Positions 28,601-40,229 of a DNA stretch of 64,000 nucleotides are shown here, piece by piece. Location: contig NC_082603.1 in assembly GCF_030936135.1 (NCBI RefSeq), forward strand, positions 31,993,236 through 32,057,235, read 5' to 3'. A program made the translations under genes and the position numbers. This stretch comes from Gavia stellata (taxonomy: Eukaryota > Chordata > Aves > Gaviiformes > Gaviidae). The notes beneath the pieces were generated by a model. That model worked only from the letters and a program-made list of their open reading frames with translations. It was not told where the DNA came from and ran no database searches. Numbering within the stretch: position 1 is the stretch's first letter; each line of letters opens with the position of its first letter.

Positions 28601-31600
28601 TATTTAGACTAAATCTTTAAATACTAGAATAATATTGATATACTTTGTAATTATCAGCAATCACAGAAAATATAATCACAATGTCAAAGAGTTCTTAAAT
28701 TTTACTGTATTATTATGAGAATAGATTTTATAGAGCAGAATATTTCAGGTGCACTACAATGTAGTAAAGCATTCCTCAGAACTTCTCACAATAGATGGAA
28801 ACTAAGTGAAACAAAAATCTAAAGGGCAATTTATACCTTTACATACAATTAAATATATCCTACTTACAGAAGTTCACTATTTGGCATTCCCCTCTTTATA
28901 AATATGTAGCTTTTTTTCTAATAGTAATAAACAACATAGAAAGTATACTGTGCAGTTAATAATGCACAACTTTACGAACTTCAATTTTATTACACGCAAT
29001 TTAGCCAGAATGACTTTGTCTTTCCCTATAAACTGTTTTATTTCCCATTACTTCTTTAATCTACATATCTTTAAAAATTTGGGAACCTTCCCACACACAG
29101 TTTACTTCTGTATGAAGTGTGAAACTCCCTCCAATTATAATAGAAACTGAAAAATGTCTGGTAAATTGCCAATAAACAAACCAGTTGTAGTTACCTTTGC
29201 TGCAAACTGAAGTCCCACTTTATCAGCTTCAGCCTCCAATGTTCTGCTGTACGGTCTGTCAAACATAAACTGCAATGAAGCACACCAAAGCTCTATTTCT
29301 TGGTTTTGAATGTGTACAAAGCTAGAGCGTTGTAGATATTTTTCTAACCTTCTCATAAGAAAAGGTGTTTATCTATCGTGTTCACATAGCATGTGATCAG
29401 TATTAATTTTCTTAATGTAATCTTTAATTCCATTACATGTAACTCATTGATCCTGTATTCATTGGAAATTAATTCAAATTAATTCAAATTACACATATTT
29501 TCATGGCCCCTCTCATCAGCCAGTCTCACAGCATTTTGCAGCAACCTGAAGGTCAATGTCAACTTTAAACTAGAATTTTTTCACTTCACTTTTATTGGCA
29601 TTAAGATTTTTGTATGTATGTAAAAATTGGCGTTAAGATTTTTTACTATATGTAAAAAATTCCAGTGGCTCCCTTAAACTTTTATGAGGACTGTCTTTAA
29701 ACCTGGTATCATCTATTTGGTATGGTAAACAGCCCACAGTATGGAATGTAGCCATAAACATTTTCACACAGAAATCACTCCCATGTCACAATTATCCCCC
29801 AACACAAGTTGCAAATTGCCCTTGAGAAATCAAACTAGAAGACATAAATCTGACCAACTCCTCTCTCTTTTTTTCTAGGGTATGACATGGTATTAACACA
29901 CACTAAGAAAGAGTGGTAGTTTTCTCAAATGGTTATTTAGTCATATAACTCGGGATCTTCTGGCATATATAATTCATGTAGATTTGGGCAGCCTTGCCCT
30001 ACTATATCAGGTTACAGTAAATGCAAATCAGGACTTGTTAAAACAGCCTGCTCCTGCAGAGATAAGGAACATGTCACAACATTCTGCTCTGGGCATCGAT
30101 TAGGAAATATCAACTGAAGAATGGGGACGTGCATGGTTAGCAAAGAGAAAAAGGTTTTATCAGCTCTTTATCTGGTTAAAGAAACATGTCCTCCTTATAC
30201 GTTCCAGAAAAAAAAAAAAAAAAAAAAGAAAGAACAGATAGAAATGAAGAATACCAAAAGAAGTGGTCCGATCCCTTGAGTACATAAAGATACCTGCAAC
30301 TTCTTGCTTCTTTCTGAAGTAATACTGATAGTTTTTCTTTTCTAGGTCAAAAATAAAAGCCAACCAAAGCTGATCATCTAGAGGTTTTTTCAAGCCACAA
30401 ACACTGGTTTATAAGTAAGCGTAGACGAGGTCACTTTCTAAATTCTTCATTTCCTTACAGACCTTAAACATTGCAATTATAAATTTATTTTTATAATCCT
30501 CTGAAGATAAAGTCATTATTTGAAGTGGAACATATATTTCCATTGCCTTGAAGAGTGCTCTGGGTCTAGTGGAGGGCGTATATTCACTAAATGGCAAAGA
30601 AATCCCTGGCTAGTCTTGTCATATATCCCTGAAGCACCATTTCCCAGTTAGCCAGATAAACTATCTGTTTAATTACTAAACATTTCTCAGGGAAATGAAA
30701 TTGGTAACAGGCAACAGGACTACCCAAAGCACTAACTGGAACAGAGGTTTACACGAGCAGGCAGTTTCCTATTTCTTCAGTTACAATCACGAGTGATTTT
30801 CTTCTCTGGGAGATTTACAACAATTTTAAATAAGAAGAGGTAGCATCCATCTCAAAAAAGATTTGCAGAAGTTTAAGAACTAGGAAATTAATGGTCTGAA
30901 TGCATGTGTCTTAATAGACCATCTAGACAGAAAGATCTGGGACAGCAAGAAGATGGCAATAAAGAGATCAGCATTTAAACTCTTACCCCTTAAATAGTTT
31001 TATTTGCATTTACAGTTAAACACCAGGGTATTACTATTTACCTGTATATCTATCCCAATACTGCCTGCAAGAATATGGCTGTATTTTTAAAAATAAACAC
31101 AACACTAATGCAATCTTTAGGTCAGGATCTACCCCTGCTGCAGACTGCGGAAGCAGGGATGGCATCTGAAGAAACTATCACCCTATAATTGCTGTTACTT
31201 CCTATCACCCTATAATTGCTGTTACTTCCTATCACCCTATAATTGCTGTTACTTCCTTTACTTTTCCTCTATGTATCTGCTATTGGCCAGTCACAGACAA
31301 ACTATGAGCCTAAAGAGACTCCGATGTAATTCCATATAGCAATTCTTATGCTAGATATAGCTTATGATCAAGTATGGTTCCAGATTTGTTATGTACTGAT
31401 CATTATCAAAATTTCATTAACATATAAGAAACGCATCCTCTGCAATTTTTGAGAATGCTATGTGTTTCTTCTTCATATCTAAAACTTAAACTATAAGGTA
31501 ACCTGAATCTCTTGAGAAAGCCTGGGCTCTCTTTCACAGTGTGCTTCTAGCCAATAAAGTCTCAGCAGTGGTCACATAAAAGGGTCCTGAGGCATCTAAC

Positions 31601-34600
31601 ATACATACTATTCACCTGCTACTGAAAACCGAATTTTTTTAAATCTTCTGTGAATGTGCTGGAATGAAATATTAGATCTTCAAACTCTGATCTAAAATCC
31701 TTGTCAGAAATTGGACATAATAAAGAAGATGGATTTGATATTTCAAATCAATTACCAGAGCTGTCTGTGTATGTTAAAGAAAAGGAAGTTTCATTTAAGT
31801 TGGCTGTCCAAAATCACCAGTTTCCACATGAAATACAAATCTGATGGTGTGAGGTGGACAACAAAGGAAACATGAAGTACTGTAACTGTACATAATACTG
31901 TGCGGGACATAAGTAAAACTGAGAGTCATGCTTTGTGCTATTCCAAGAATAATTCCTAGGCTTTAGTTCCCATATAAAGTAACAGCTGCTGTAAAACCAA
32001 AGCCAACATGTTTCAGTTCAGAAATACATGACTAAAGAACAACAATGTATGAATCCCATAAAAGAACTTAACAATTTCTTAAGGCAAGCAAACCCACTAG
32101 CTTTGGAGAAAAAAAAGCAGAAGTGAAGCTAAGATGCCAAAAGGCCTATTAAGACTCACTGGAAAGTACTTATAGTCAATAATAAAAAATAAACAGTAGG
32201 TAAATACTCAGTAGGTAAAAACGTTAAGCCTCTGAGGACATAAAAGAATGAAACAGAAGCAAGTACTGCAATGTGGCTTAAATAACCCTTTCATAGAGTG
32301 AGATGCTAAAACTTTAAAAAGAGGAAAAGGAACATCCTGAGAAAACACACAGAAAGGTTCATGTTCACGTAAGCGCAATAGGCAAACGTTGAATGGAGCA
32401 AACAAACAGACGTTGCACTCCCGGGTGACTAACAGAAACAAAAATTTCTATTCAGCATCTCTTGTATATGGGATGAAAGCTTTGCCAGTATTAACCACTT
32501 ATTTATTCTGCATTATATATGGATATGTTTAACGTTACCGAAGATGAGTTTGACCAGAGTTTTAAACCAGGACATTACAGTACAATCACATACATGATAG
32601 ATCTTTCCCACAGCACACTAAGACTATGAGCTTAAACACAGATTCCATTTGCAATCTAAAGCACAACTCCAATCTACAATGCCAAAATATCAGTTGCTGT
32701 TAGCCTAGAAGACGAGAAAAGATGCTGACAGGGAGTTAAATCTTGCTGTCTAAATTATAAGCAGTCTCAGGACTGATTCACACTTTGTTATTCACCTCTT
32801 CAAAATGCTGGCTAGCATTCGTCAATGTATTGGTTTCTTAGCTACTTGTACAAATACATTAGCTCTAAAGAGATTGGATATGTTCAGAATCCACACATCT
32901 GCCCATTAGCATAAGAACTACCAAAACAGATTGGTTATGTTTAATTTCATGTTTTTGAGGAACTGGGGGAAATCTCAGGAAGAGCATTGAGAGAACTCAA
33001 AGAAACCAAAGAGCTCTTTCACTTAAATTCAGATTCAAGTTTTACTATGCAAGCAAAATTTCTTCTTAAAAAACACCACTTTTTTAAAAAGAAATGGATC
33101 AATAACTGTCCAGAGGCATAGAGTAAATTAGACTGCTGAAGAAAACTGGCACCACAAAGCCTCTGAATTTTACTTTATTGAAATATATGCTGCCTGAAAA
33201 GATCATTTCAGTAAGTTTTATTATAGCATGGTTTATACTTTAAAAGAGTGTTTAGATTCTCAATTTTCTTACCTTGGAAACCATTCTTACCACTAACAAT
33301 GTGTTTAAGGAATTCCATATACTTTATTTGGTTTAGAAACAACTTAAGAACTACTCAAAATAAAAACATGGCATTTCAACATACACAACTTTAAAGGGTG
33401 AGCTACACTTCAAAAAGACAATCATCTAACTTAATTGGCAAGCAAGTACTTGGAGCCTGTCCAGCTAAATCCAGTTGTTTAGGGAGATGTAAAGTTCTTC
33501 AAGATGACAAATGAAAATATGTATCAACTAAAGCAGAGGCAGATTTACAAAAACATATTTCATTCACAAACATACTCAATTATTAATTTTTGCTTATAAT
33601 ATTTCTCCTCTTGCCTTTTTCCCCAAACATACTATTTAGTGGTACTATATCCCCAAGATGAAAAATGTTTTTCCATGTAACTCAGGAAGAATAATACGAA
33701 ACATCAGCCTTACCTCCTGCAACTTGCTCTGAATCCACTGGCCAACAACTGCCAAACTATCACGGGGACAGATGGCCCAAATCATAGTGAGAAAGATGAG
33801 TGATAGAAAATCCAGGAAGTGCACCAGGCTGGCTTTCTCTGCCTGCAAACAGAAATTGTCCCGGTTTCATTCCTTACTGTCTGACATTTCTTTAGAACAT
33901 AATAGAATTTGGAAACACTTTAAAAATCACTGATTTTTCTTCTATGCAGCCACGGGAACAGGGCAAGCACAAGCTCCCCTGCTCGCACAAAAAAAATCCA
34001 GTTAGATACAAGGTACTTTCAGTCTAGAATCCACATCAACTGCATAAATACAGCTGGAGCAAATACGTTTTGGCTATCTCCCAGTTTGAGAGATTCAAAG
34101 CTTGAAATAAGATGATGGCAGCATGCAGACAGAGTTCTTCAGTAAAAAGGCCATGAAACACCTCAGGTGGAATGAAAAAAAAAATCTATAAAAATACCTA
34201 GAAGACTGTTCTCTACATCAATTTGAGAGGAGAGAGCCACCATTTAGACAGGAACACTAATGGGATAAGACGACAGTAGGCATAATATATTTATTTTTTA
34301 TTTTCTGTTGCATTCCTTTGATTTCAGAAACTGAGAGATCCTGAAGAAAGAAATTGAAATTCTTCTGTTTTTCAGAGCTCTATTTGACAAATTGGTCCGA
34401 GTGCTTATGTCGTGGTTTAAGCCCAGCCGGCAACTAAGCACCACACAGCTGCTCACTCACTCCCCCCAGGTGGGGTGGGGGAGAGAATCAGAAGAGTAAA
34501 AGTGAGAAAACTCGTGGGCTGAGATAAAGACAGTTTAATAGGTAGAGCAAAAAACACCGCGCGGAGAAGCAAAGCAAAAGAAGGAATTCATTCACCACTT

Positions 34601-37600
34601 CCCGTCAGTGTGTTCAGCTATCTGCAGGGAAGCAGGGCGTAGCAGTTGCTCGGGAAGACAAACGCCATTACTCCGAATGTCCCCACCTTCCTTCTTCCTC
34701 CCCCAGCTTTATATACTGAGCATGATGTCATATGGTATGGAATATTCCTTTGGTCAGTTGGGGTCAGCTGTCCCAGCTGTGTCCCCTCCCAACTTCCCGT
34801 GCACCCTCAGCCCACTCACCGGTGGGGTGGTGTGAGGAGCAGAAAAGGCCTTGGTGCTGTGTGAGCCCTGCTCAGCAGTAACTAAAACATTCCTGCTTTA
34901 TCAACATTGTTTCCAGCCCAAATCCAAAACACAGCCCCATACAACCCAAAACACAGCCCCATACTAGCTGCTATGAAGAAAGTTAACCCTATCCCAGCCA
35001 AAACCAGCACAGCTTACAAGCTGGACCATGCAATACTTTTCTCCATGCCAGCTGAGTGACACAGGTTCCATACAAACAAGGTAAGTTCTTTTTATTATTA
35101 GAAATACTTTTTTTAGAAGTTTAACAAGTTACTTGGCTCAACTGAGCCCAAGAAACTATTATGTGAACTGTTGCTCATCCAAAATCATACAAGATGCAGT
35201 AAAGCAGTTCTGTATTTCCATTGCCTTCAAAGCGTATTTACCCACTTCCAGATTAGTTTTGCAATTTTAGCAGGATCTTCATGTTTGCAAACTTCTCATT
35301 ATGTCTTCTAAAACTGATGGATAGGTAATGAATACAACTTCTTAAAGTGACATGCACAGAAAGAAATCAATTTGGATGCAAAGCACCACCTTCTAGCAAA
35401 TCACCTCAACCTAGAACAATATGAACCATATTTCTATACCATCCTCTTTTTTCATAGTAGTACCTACAAAGCACAACAAAATTATTACATCCACTCTGTT
35501 CAAATGGCAAAGAACTACCAATTTCAACACATCCATGTCAGGATATGGAAGAATTAAGTCTGTGAAAGCAATCATCTGCAAATGCAGAATCAAGCTCCAG
35601 GCAGTTAGAATTTGGCAATCTAAAACTGTGTGCTACTATAATAAAACTATCATGTATTTTAGAACAATTTATTAAAGTATATGCCCTTCTGTAGATATTA
35701 ACATGTGTAGGAGTAACAAACCGAGTTGCTGAGTGCCTCTAGTTCCTTATGTCTGCACTATAGGAGAGGCATCTGCAGACCAAGCTCTAAATGATTGCTA
35801 ACAGTGAGCCGTAGTCCACCTGTACAGATATGAAAAAAGCACTGGCAGACTTTGTGCTAACACTGACTACTACAGGACTTCTGCCAGTTATTAAGTACTA
35901 TGTGAGTAGTAAGGATATACTGTAGCAGAATACTCTCATTTCAAACTCAATTTTTCATTAATTGGAAAGGTCACACTGAAACTGTGGTTGGTAATGATAG
36001 GAAAAATCTTAATTAAAGTAATTAGAATTCATTTAAGAATTTTAGACAGCTTTCGTTAAATACTTACTGCATGCTCCAGCACAGCATGAGCTATTTCGTG
36101 TCCCAAAATGAAAGACAGCTGATGAATATCAGAAACTGCATTTAGCAATCCAGTGTAAACAAACACTTGGCCATTCTGTAAACAAGAAGAGAGTGAAAAT
36201 TAAGTAGAAGACATATAAACAAAATGCTGTTTCAGTACTACTAATAATTTTTGTATTGGGTTCAACTTACTGGAAGCACAAAAGCATTTACACCTGGTTC
36301 GTCTACCACATGGATGACCCACTTGAGTGCTGAGACCTGTGGGATGTCCTTACTGCTTTCAGATAAATGACGAACAACTCTCTCCACAACCTGATAGCGT
36401 GCATCTGTCTCAGGTAACATTTTACTTCTGAATTCCTCCATCCACTAAAAAAAAATAATAAATCATTGATTGCCATGCAGAACAAACACACAGTACATGA
36501 CTAATTGGTAAACTAATTTAGTGGCTACACACAACTTAGTTAAATCTAAGTTTTAATACATTTTTCTTTCACATAGCCAAAGCCAATATATTACAGTTCA
36601 GGCTTTCAGATGCACAAATTAAGATTTAATAAACTTAAAAGTACATAAACTGACCACGTATCAAAAATAAGATGGTATAAACTTGGTCCTACAACCTCCT
36701 GTATCTGGCGTTTCCCTAGTACACAGTTAAGCTTGCCATCACAATTTGGCAAACCTTTCTAGACCTTCCTGAATTTCCTTTTGAATTTATAACTTTTTTG
36801 TATCTGTATATTTCTGTTGAAATTTGTAAGGTGGACAAATTTATACAAAAGATGTAATTTGAACATACCCTTGCACTTCTGTTCTTAACTCACATTCTCT
36901 GTCAGACAGGAATACAGTGACATTTGTATATGGATTATCAAGTTTCACTGGCTTTAGAACAGAAAGCCGCAGAACTCAAAGCTACAGAAATGAGCGCAAT
37001 GGACAGTTTAAAAGAAAGCAATTAAAGAAAAATGAGCTGATCCAATGGAAAAAAGAAGTAGAATTGAATGCAGGTGGAGAGTATTACCTTACAAAATGAC
37101 AGCTTAGAAGAGAGGACCTTAAACAAGTGCCAAAGAATGCTCAAATCGGCACAGAAAATGAGAGAGATCTCAGCATATACCTATTACCTATGCTTTTATT
37201 GCTTCTACCGGATTTCTGTATTTCTTGTTATATTACAATAACAGAGTTAGAAATGTTTGCTACACACATGTAATGTACTCTTTAACTACCATGTGCCCCT
37301 GAGCAGTTTGCTGATGGAAAGCAAACTCTTAAAAAGGGTGGGGACAAGAGGAAGGGGTAACTGATGGGGATGCTCTGCAGGGTTCTGAGCATGATGTTCA
37401 AAACTTATCAAGGCCACCACAAGGTTTGTTTGCCCATCTCATTAATTGGACTATCTCATCGCTAAAAAAAAGTATTAACAGTTTTAGAGTATTTTGAATT
37501 TTTCTTTAAAATCTTACCATATCATATTCCATCTCTGACAGTTCCCTAAAATGCTCTTTTCCAAACACCAACAGCCGAGTACGCCCAGTGATGGGTGTCT

Positions 37601-38675
37601 CCTCCAAGTGAGTAAAATAAAACACGACAAATAAAACTCCTAAGCTACTGACACCCAGGAGTATCTTCCATTTATTTTTTCTTGCACTTTCTTTAAAAAG
37701 TTCCCGTTTATTAGGAGGAAGTGCCTTCCACCAATTTCTTATACTCCTGTAAGATACAAACAGTGTTAACTTAGGACATAGAAAGGAATTTGTTAGTGTC
37801 TGCCCTTCCTGTATTCTCTACTACAGTCTCGCCTCACGTAAAAGCTTATGGAAGGTTATACTGTAATCGGCTTCTACTCCACTCCATTTCTTCCCTCCCA
37901 CAGGAGAAGGAATGCCCCTTATTGTCTTGGTTCACCTCCCTCTACCACATGTAAATGAGAACAAAAAGAGCAAAAGATACATCTAATCCCTCTGATAATG
38001 GAAAAAAATTCTTGTTGAGCAAACTGTCAGCCTAGCTCCCAGTCCTACAAAATTTTGCACAGATACTAAAACACTACAAATACACCTACCATTCTCCACA
38101 AACTCATGCACATATCTTTGCATAATGGGGTCTTACACTGAGAGAGGAAGTAAGATAGTATTTTACCTGCCAAGAATGATAGCAAATAATTTCTGAGCCG
38201 GCTTAACAATAATCCAGAAAAGAGGAACTGGTGCGGCCTGAAATGACGGTGATGTGTGAAAAGACCTGATGATCTGAATGTTCCAAGCAGAAAAATGACG
38301 TGGGAGTGGCCCTAAAGAACTGAACTGGAGGGATGTGATCTTCTCCCCCAATGGACAAGAAGACTGGAAGCAAAACCTTCCCAAACTGTGGTGTGCATTC
38401 TTGTATGCTTCTGCATTGGGGACATTCAAAAGACATCTCAGTCCATTACTGATGAAGTTTCTATAGGAGTCAGGGCTTCCGGTCAAAAACCAGTTTCTAG
38501 TATTTCCACTCAAATCCAGCCTTTGGCATCTATCTCGTGTACAACTGACTTGAGTTCGGCAATATCCTGAGTAAGGCCTATAGAGATTATTGCACTTCCT
38601 CTGCTTGGTCAAAGAAGCCAAATGAAAGAAAATACAGTTCCTGCCCGGCAACTTTAGATGACAGATGATATTCAT
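19442..38675 (-). CDS. OMA1: OMA1 zinc metallopeptidase, mitochondrial (8 coding exons, complete)
   Basis: OMA1 is a stress-activated M48-family metalloprotease of the mitochondrial inner membrane. By family knowledge it cleaves OPA1 and DELE1 when membrane potential falls. Coding exons (minus strand, 5' to 3'): 38675-38167, 37746-37518, 36444-36271, 36175-36068, 33842-33714, 29269-29195, 27294-27145 and 19663-19442. Every junction has AG/GT ends and matching phase, giving 531 aa, close to the roughly 520 aa usual for the family. Visible in the protein: a basic N-terminal presequence-like stretch; one membrane segment at about residues 197-215; the zinc motif HEIAH at 330-334; and the third-ligand region LEAEAD with Glu395. 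Residues about 30-140 are poorly conserved, as usual in this protein. The identity is firm from the motif order and from family similarity recalled from memory, not from a database search. Confidence 0.96.
19664..27144 (-). other. OMA1: Last intron of OMA1 (7.5 kb)
   Basis: This intron separates coding exons 7 and 8. It is AT-rich with A/T runs (for example near 23260 and 23790). No nested gene or clear mobile element was recognised. Confidence 0.8.
27051..27092. repeat. 23-bp tandem duplication beside an OMA1 splice donor
   Basis: TGAATCAATACCAAAGTA occurs at 27051 and again at 27074. It lies about 50-90 bp inside the intron after OMA1 exon 7. Confidence 0.8.
27145..27294 (-). CDS. OMA1: OMA1 coding exon 7
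   Basis: This 150-bp exon is phase 0 at both ends, with acceptor TGTTTTCAG and donor GTGAGC. It encodes residues 409-458, including [12 protein letters not shown], the conserved [11 protein letters not shown] (the S-T-H-P-S/A motif of M48 enzymes) and HLDRLIPE. Confidence 0.95.
29195..29269 (-). CDS. OMA1: OMA1 coding exon 6 (third zinc ligand)
   Basis: This 75-bp exon is phase 0 at both ends, with acceptor TTCATTGCAG and donor GTAACT. It encodes residues 384-408, FMFDRPYSR then [15 protein letters not shown]. Glu395 in LEAEAD is the expected third zinc ligand of M48 peptidases. The exon is short, so the longer open frame around it is mostly intronic. Confidence 0.95.
29594..29658. repeat. 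Imperfect 32-bp tandem duplication
   Basis: Two neighbouring copies begin ATTGGCATTAAGATTTTT and ATTGGCGTTAAGATTTTT with a period of 32 bp. They lie in the OMA1 intron upstream of the third-ligand exon. The copies differ by a few bases. Confidence 0.75.
31175..31255. repeat. 27-bp tandem repeat, three perfect copies
   Basis: The unit CTATCACCCTATAATTGCTG followed by TTACTTC occurs exactly three times in a row without mismatch. It lies in the OMA1 intron between coding exons 5 and 6. Perfect identity suggests recent expansion, so the copy number may vary between individuals. Confidence 0.95.
33714..33842 (-). CDS. OMA1: OMA1 coding exon 5
   Basis: This 129-bp exon is phase 0 at both ends, with acceptor TGTTTGCAG and donor GTAAGG. 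It encodes residues 341-383. A hydrophobic stretch ([18 protein letters not shown]) follows the active site. Some treatments of the family regard it as a second membrane-associated helix. The exon ends in the conserved QWIQSKLQE. Confidence 0.95.
34408..35011 (-). mobile_element. Solo LTR, ERVL-like endogenous retrovirus, in an OMA1 intron
   Basis: This 604-bp element reads TGTGCTGGTTTTGGCTGGGA at its 5' end and ends CCACGACA on the minus strand. It is flanked by perfect 5-bp duplications GCTTA (34403-34407 and 35012-35016). No internal retroviral sequence is attached, so it is a solo LTR left by recombination. The TATA box (34713-34708) and ATTAAA signal (34539-34534) read on the minus strand, in the same sense as OMA1. 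The CRE-like octamer is degraded to TGATGTCA (34723-34730, plus reading). A 22-bp unit starting at 34924 is tandemly duplicated near its 5' end. The 5-bp target duplication fits class III (ERVL) elements. It sits between OMA1 coding exons 4 and 5. Confidence 0.95.
36068..36175 (-). CDS. OMA1: OMA1 coding exon 4 (HExxH active site)
   Basis: This 108-bp exon is phase 0 at both ends, with acceptor TGTTTACAG and a consensus donor GTAAGTA. It encodes residues 305-340: [11 protein letters not shown], then [18 protein letters not shown]330 and H334 are the predicted zinc ligands and E331 the general base of the gluzincin motif. The exon is symmetric, so skipping it would remove the active site without shifting the frame. 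Confidence 0.97.
36271..36444 (-). CDS. OMA1: OMA1 coding exon 3 (start of peptidase domain)
   Basis: This 174-bp exon is phase 0 at both ends, with acceptor TTTTTTTTAG and donor GTAAGT. It encodes residues 247-304, including [17 protein letters not shown] and the conserved beta-strand stretch [17 protein letters not shown] that opens the M48 peptidase domain just before the active-site exon. Confidence 0.95.
37518..37746 (-). CDS. OMA1: OMA1 coding exon 2 (membrane segment)
   Basis: This 229-bp exon has acceptor CTTACAG and donor GTAAGA. It completes Arg170 and encodes residues to 246. It starts with a conserved WW-K-ALPPNK stretch and a basic run (RKNKWK). A hydrophobic helix at about residues 197-215 ([17 protein letters not shown]) follows and is the inner-membrane anchor. 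The downstream part, around [13 protein letters not shown], leads into the protease domain. Confidence 0.95.
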
Positions 38676-38695
38676 AACTTCTTTGGTTGGTTACC
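38167..38695 (-). CDS. OMA1: OMA1 coding exon 1 (with 20 bp of 5' UTR)
   Basis: The acceptor on the minus strand is TTTATTTCAG, so the exon begins at 38695. The ATG is at 38675-38673 and leaves 20 bp of 5' UTR, so at least one further noncoding exon lies upstream in the CpG island. The exon encodes residues 1-169 plus two bases of codon 170 and ends at CAG|GTAAAA. The start [13 protein letters not shown] is followed by a basic, Cys/Arg-rich presequence-like region. The C-terminal part ([14 protein letters not shown], then [12 protein letters not shown]) is the conserved portion. The 60- to 77-residue frames overlapping here are shadows. Confidence 0.93.
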
Positions 38696-39114
38696 CTGAA
38701 ATAAAGAAAAAAATAGCACAGAGGTGTTCAAAAAACCACCCAAACACAAAATTCTGAAACATTACTTCATTTCATCTGAACAGATACCATGTATTTGTTT
38801 GCCAACAGTTGCATTGCACAAAAAAAGGTCACAGTTATAACTGCATCGTGTTGCAGTTTTAAGGTACCAATCTGCTTTCAACTGTGAAAAAGCTGATGTC
38901 TTGCATCACTGAGAATAAAACAAAGTGTGATTTTTTTTCTTTTGCTTTTATTACCACCAAATCAGAATGACTGCAGGTGTCCCTTGTGGAAGATATGTGT
39001 GCATCATCACCTTTCCGTGCTGGCCTCCTTGCCACAGGTGCCATTCATACATACTGAGGAAAAATGGGAGCATTTTGCTACTATTTTGCTCGTGAACGCA
39101 GGGTACATAGCTGC

Positions 39115-40110
39115 TGCACCCGGCCTAGAAACAAAACGACTCCACACAGCGAAACCAAGTGTCTCCCAGCCGGCAGCCTCTTACTCCCGGGGCATGGAAA
39201 CGCCTTCCCGCCGGGCAGGCCTCCGCACCCCGCCACCCCCCGCCGGAGGGGCCCCGCGGCGGCATTTTCCCCCGCTGGCTCTAACAGCGGCCTCCGCTCC
39301 CCCCCCCAGCCCCCGCGGCGGCATCGCCGCTTCCCTCAGAGAGAGGAACCGCACCGCCGGCTCCACCCGCCTCTGCCTTGTCCGCCCTCTCTGGCGGCGG
39401 CCTGACGCCCCGAGCCACCCTCGGGTGCTGACCTCGGCTGCCGGCCCTCTGCGCCCGGCATCCCGCACCCCCTGACCTCGGTGCTGGCGCGACTATCGTG
39501 ATATGGCGGGGGGGAGGGGGGGGGTAGAGAGAGACGTGTCACTGCGGCTCCCGCTCGGGGCGGGGGGGGCAGCTCTGGCCGCCGTCACAGCTAGGCGTCC
39601 TTGGGATTTGCTCCGGGAAAGTCTTCCTCCACCGGACTCCCCTACTCACCACCCCCGGAGGCGGAGGAGGGGTCAGAGCGGACCGACGCAGAGACGCCGC
39701 CGATACCGGGCCGAGGCGGAGGGCGGGAGGCGGGACAGGCCCAGCACCGCCCCAGAGGCGGCCTCGGCGCCGCGCCCCTTCCCTCAGGCGGCGGCCTCCG
39801 CTCCGCCTCGCGTCCCCTCGCCACCGCCCTCACGGAGGCTCCGCCCCCCGCCTCGAACCCCAGCGCGCGAGATGAGGGGGACGGCCGAGGCGGCCGGACC
39901 CGCCATTTTGTGTCAGCCGGGGCGGCCTCGGCTCGGCTGTGGGGAGAGGAGGGCGGGGGTGTCCGATCAGGAGGCGCCGAGCATTGCTGCTGCCGTCCCT
40001 TCTCCGGTGTTGCCTTTCCGCTGGCTTTACCCACGGTGTTGCGGTGAGGCCTTTGCGCTGCCTTGCCCCGCCTCACGGCTGGGCTTGGCCCTGATTGCTG
40101 TGTTGCTGGG
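39115..40110. promoter_or_regulatory. CpG-island promoter of OMA1
   Basis: This is a block of about 1 kb with very high GC and dense CpG, in otherwise AT-rich sequence. It lies 0.4-1.4 kb upstream of the first OMA1 coding exon. The minus strand carries AAAATGGCGGG at about 39909-39899, a YY1-type core often found just inside the transcript of housekeeping promoters. A strong splice donor GTGAGT at 39649-39644 could end the noncoding first exon. A YY1-like ATATGGCGG at 39501-39509 on the plus strand makes divergent transcription possible. The exact start site cannot be fixed from sequence. Confidence 0.85.
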
Positions 40111-40229
40111 CATGGCTGTTAAGAGGTTCCGAGCCAGACCTTTAGGCCCCTTCAGCTCTCGGAGCTCTCAGAGCTGGTTTTGGAGACCTGAAAAAGTGCT
40201 TCCTGCTATCAGAGAGAGCTGGTGACACT

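Noticed and set aside
30208-30227. A-run that might mark a retrogene tail
   Set aside because: No gene-like sequence or target duplication adjoins it. It is a plain homopolymer in an OMA1 intron.
38927-39475. 182-codon and neighbouring frames over the CpG island
   Set aside because: Low stop-codon density is expected in GC-rich DNA. The Pro/Arg/Ala-rich composition and absence of domains argue against coding.
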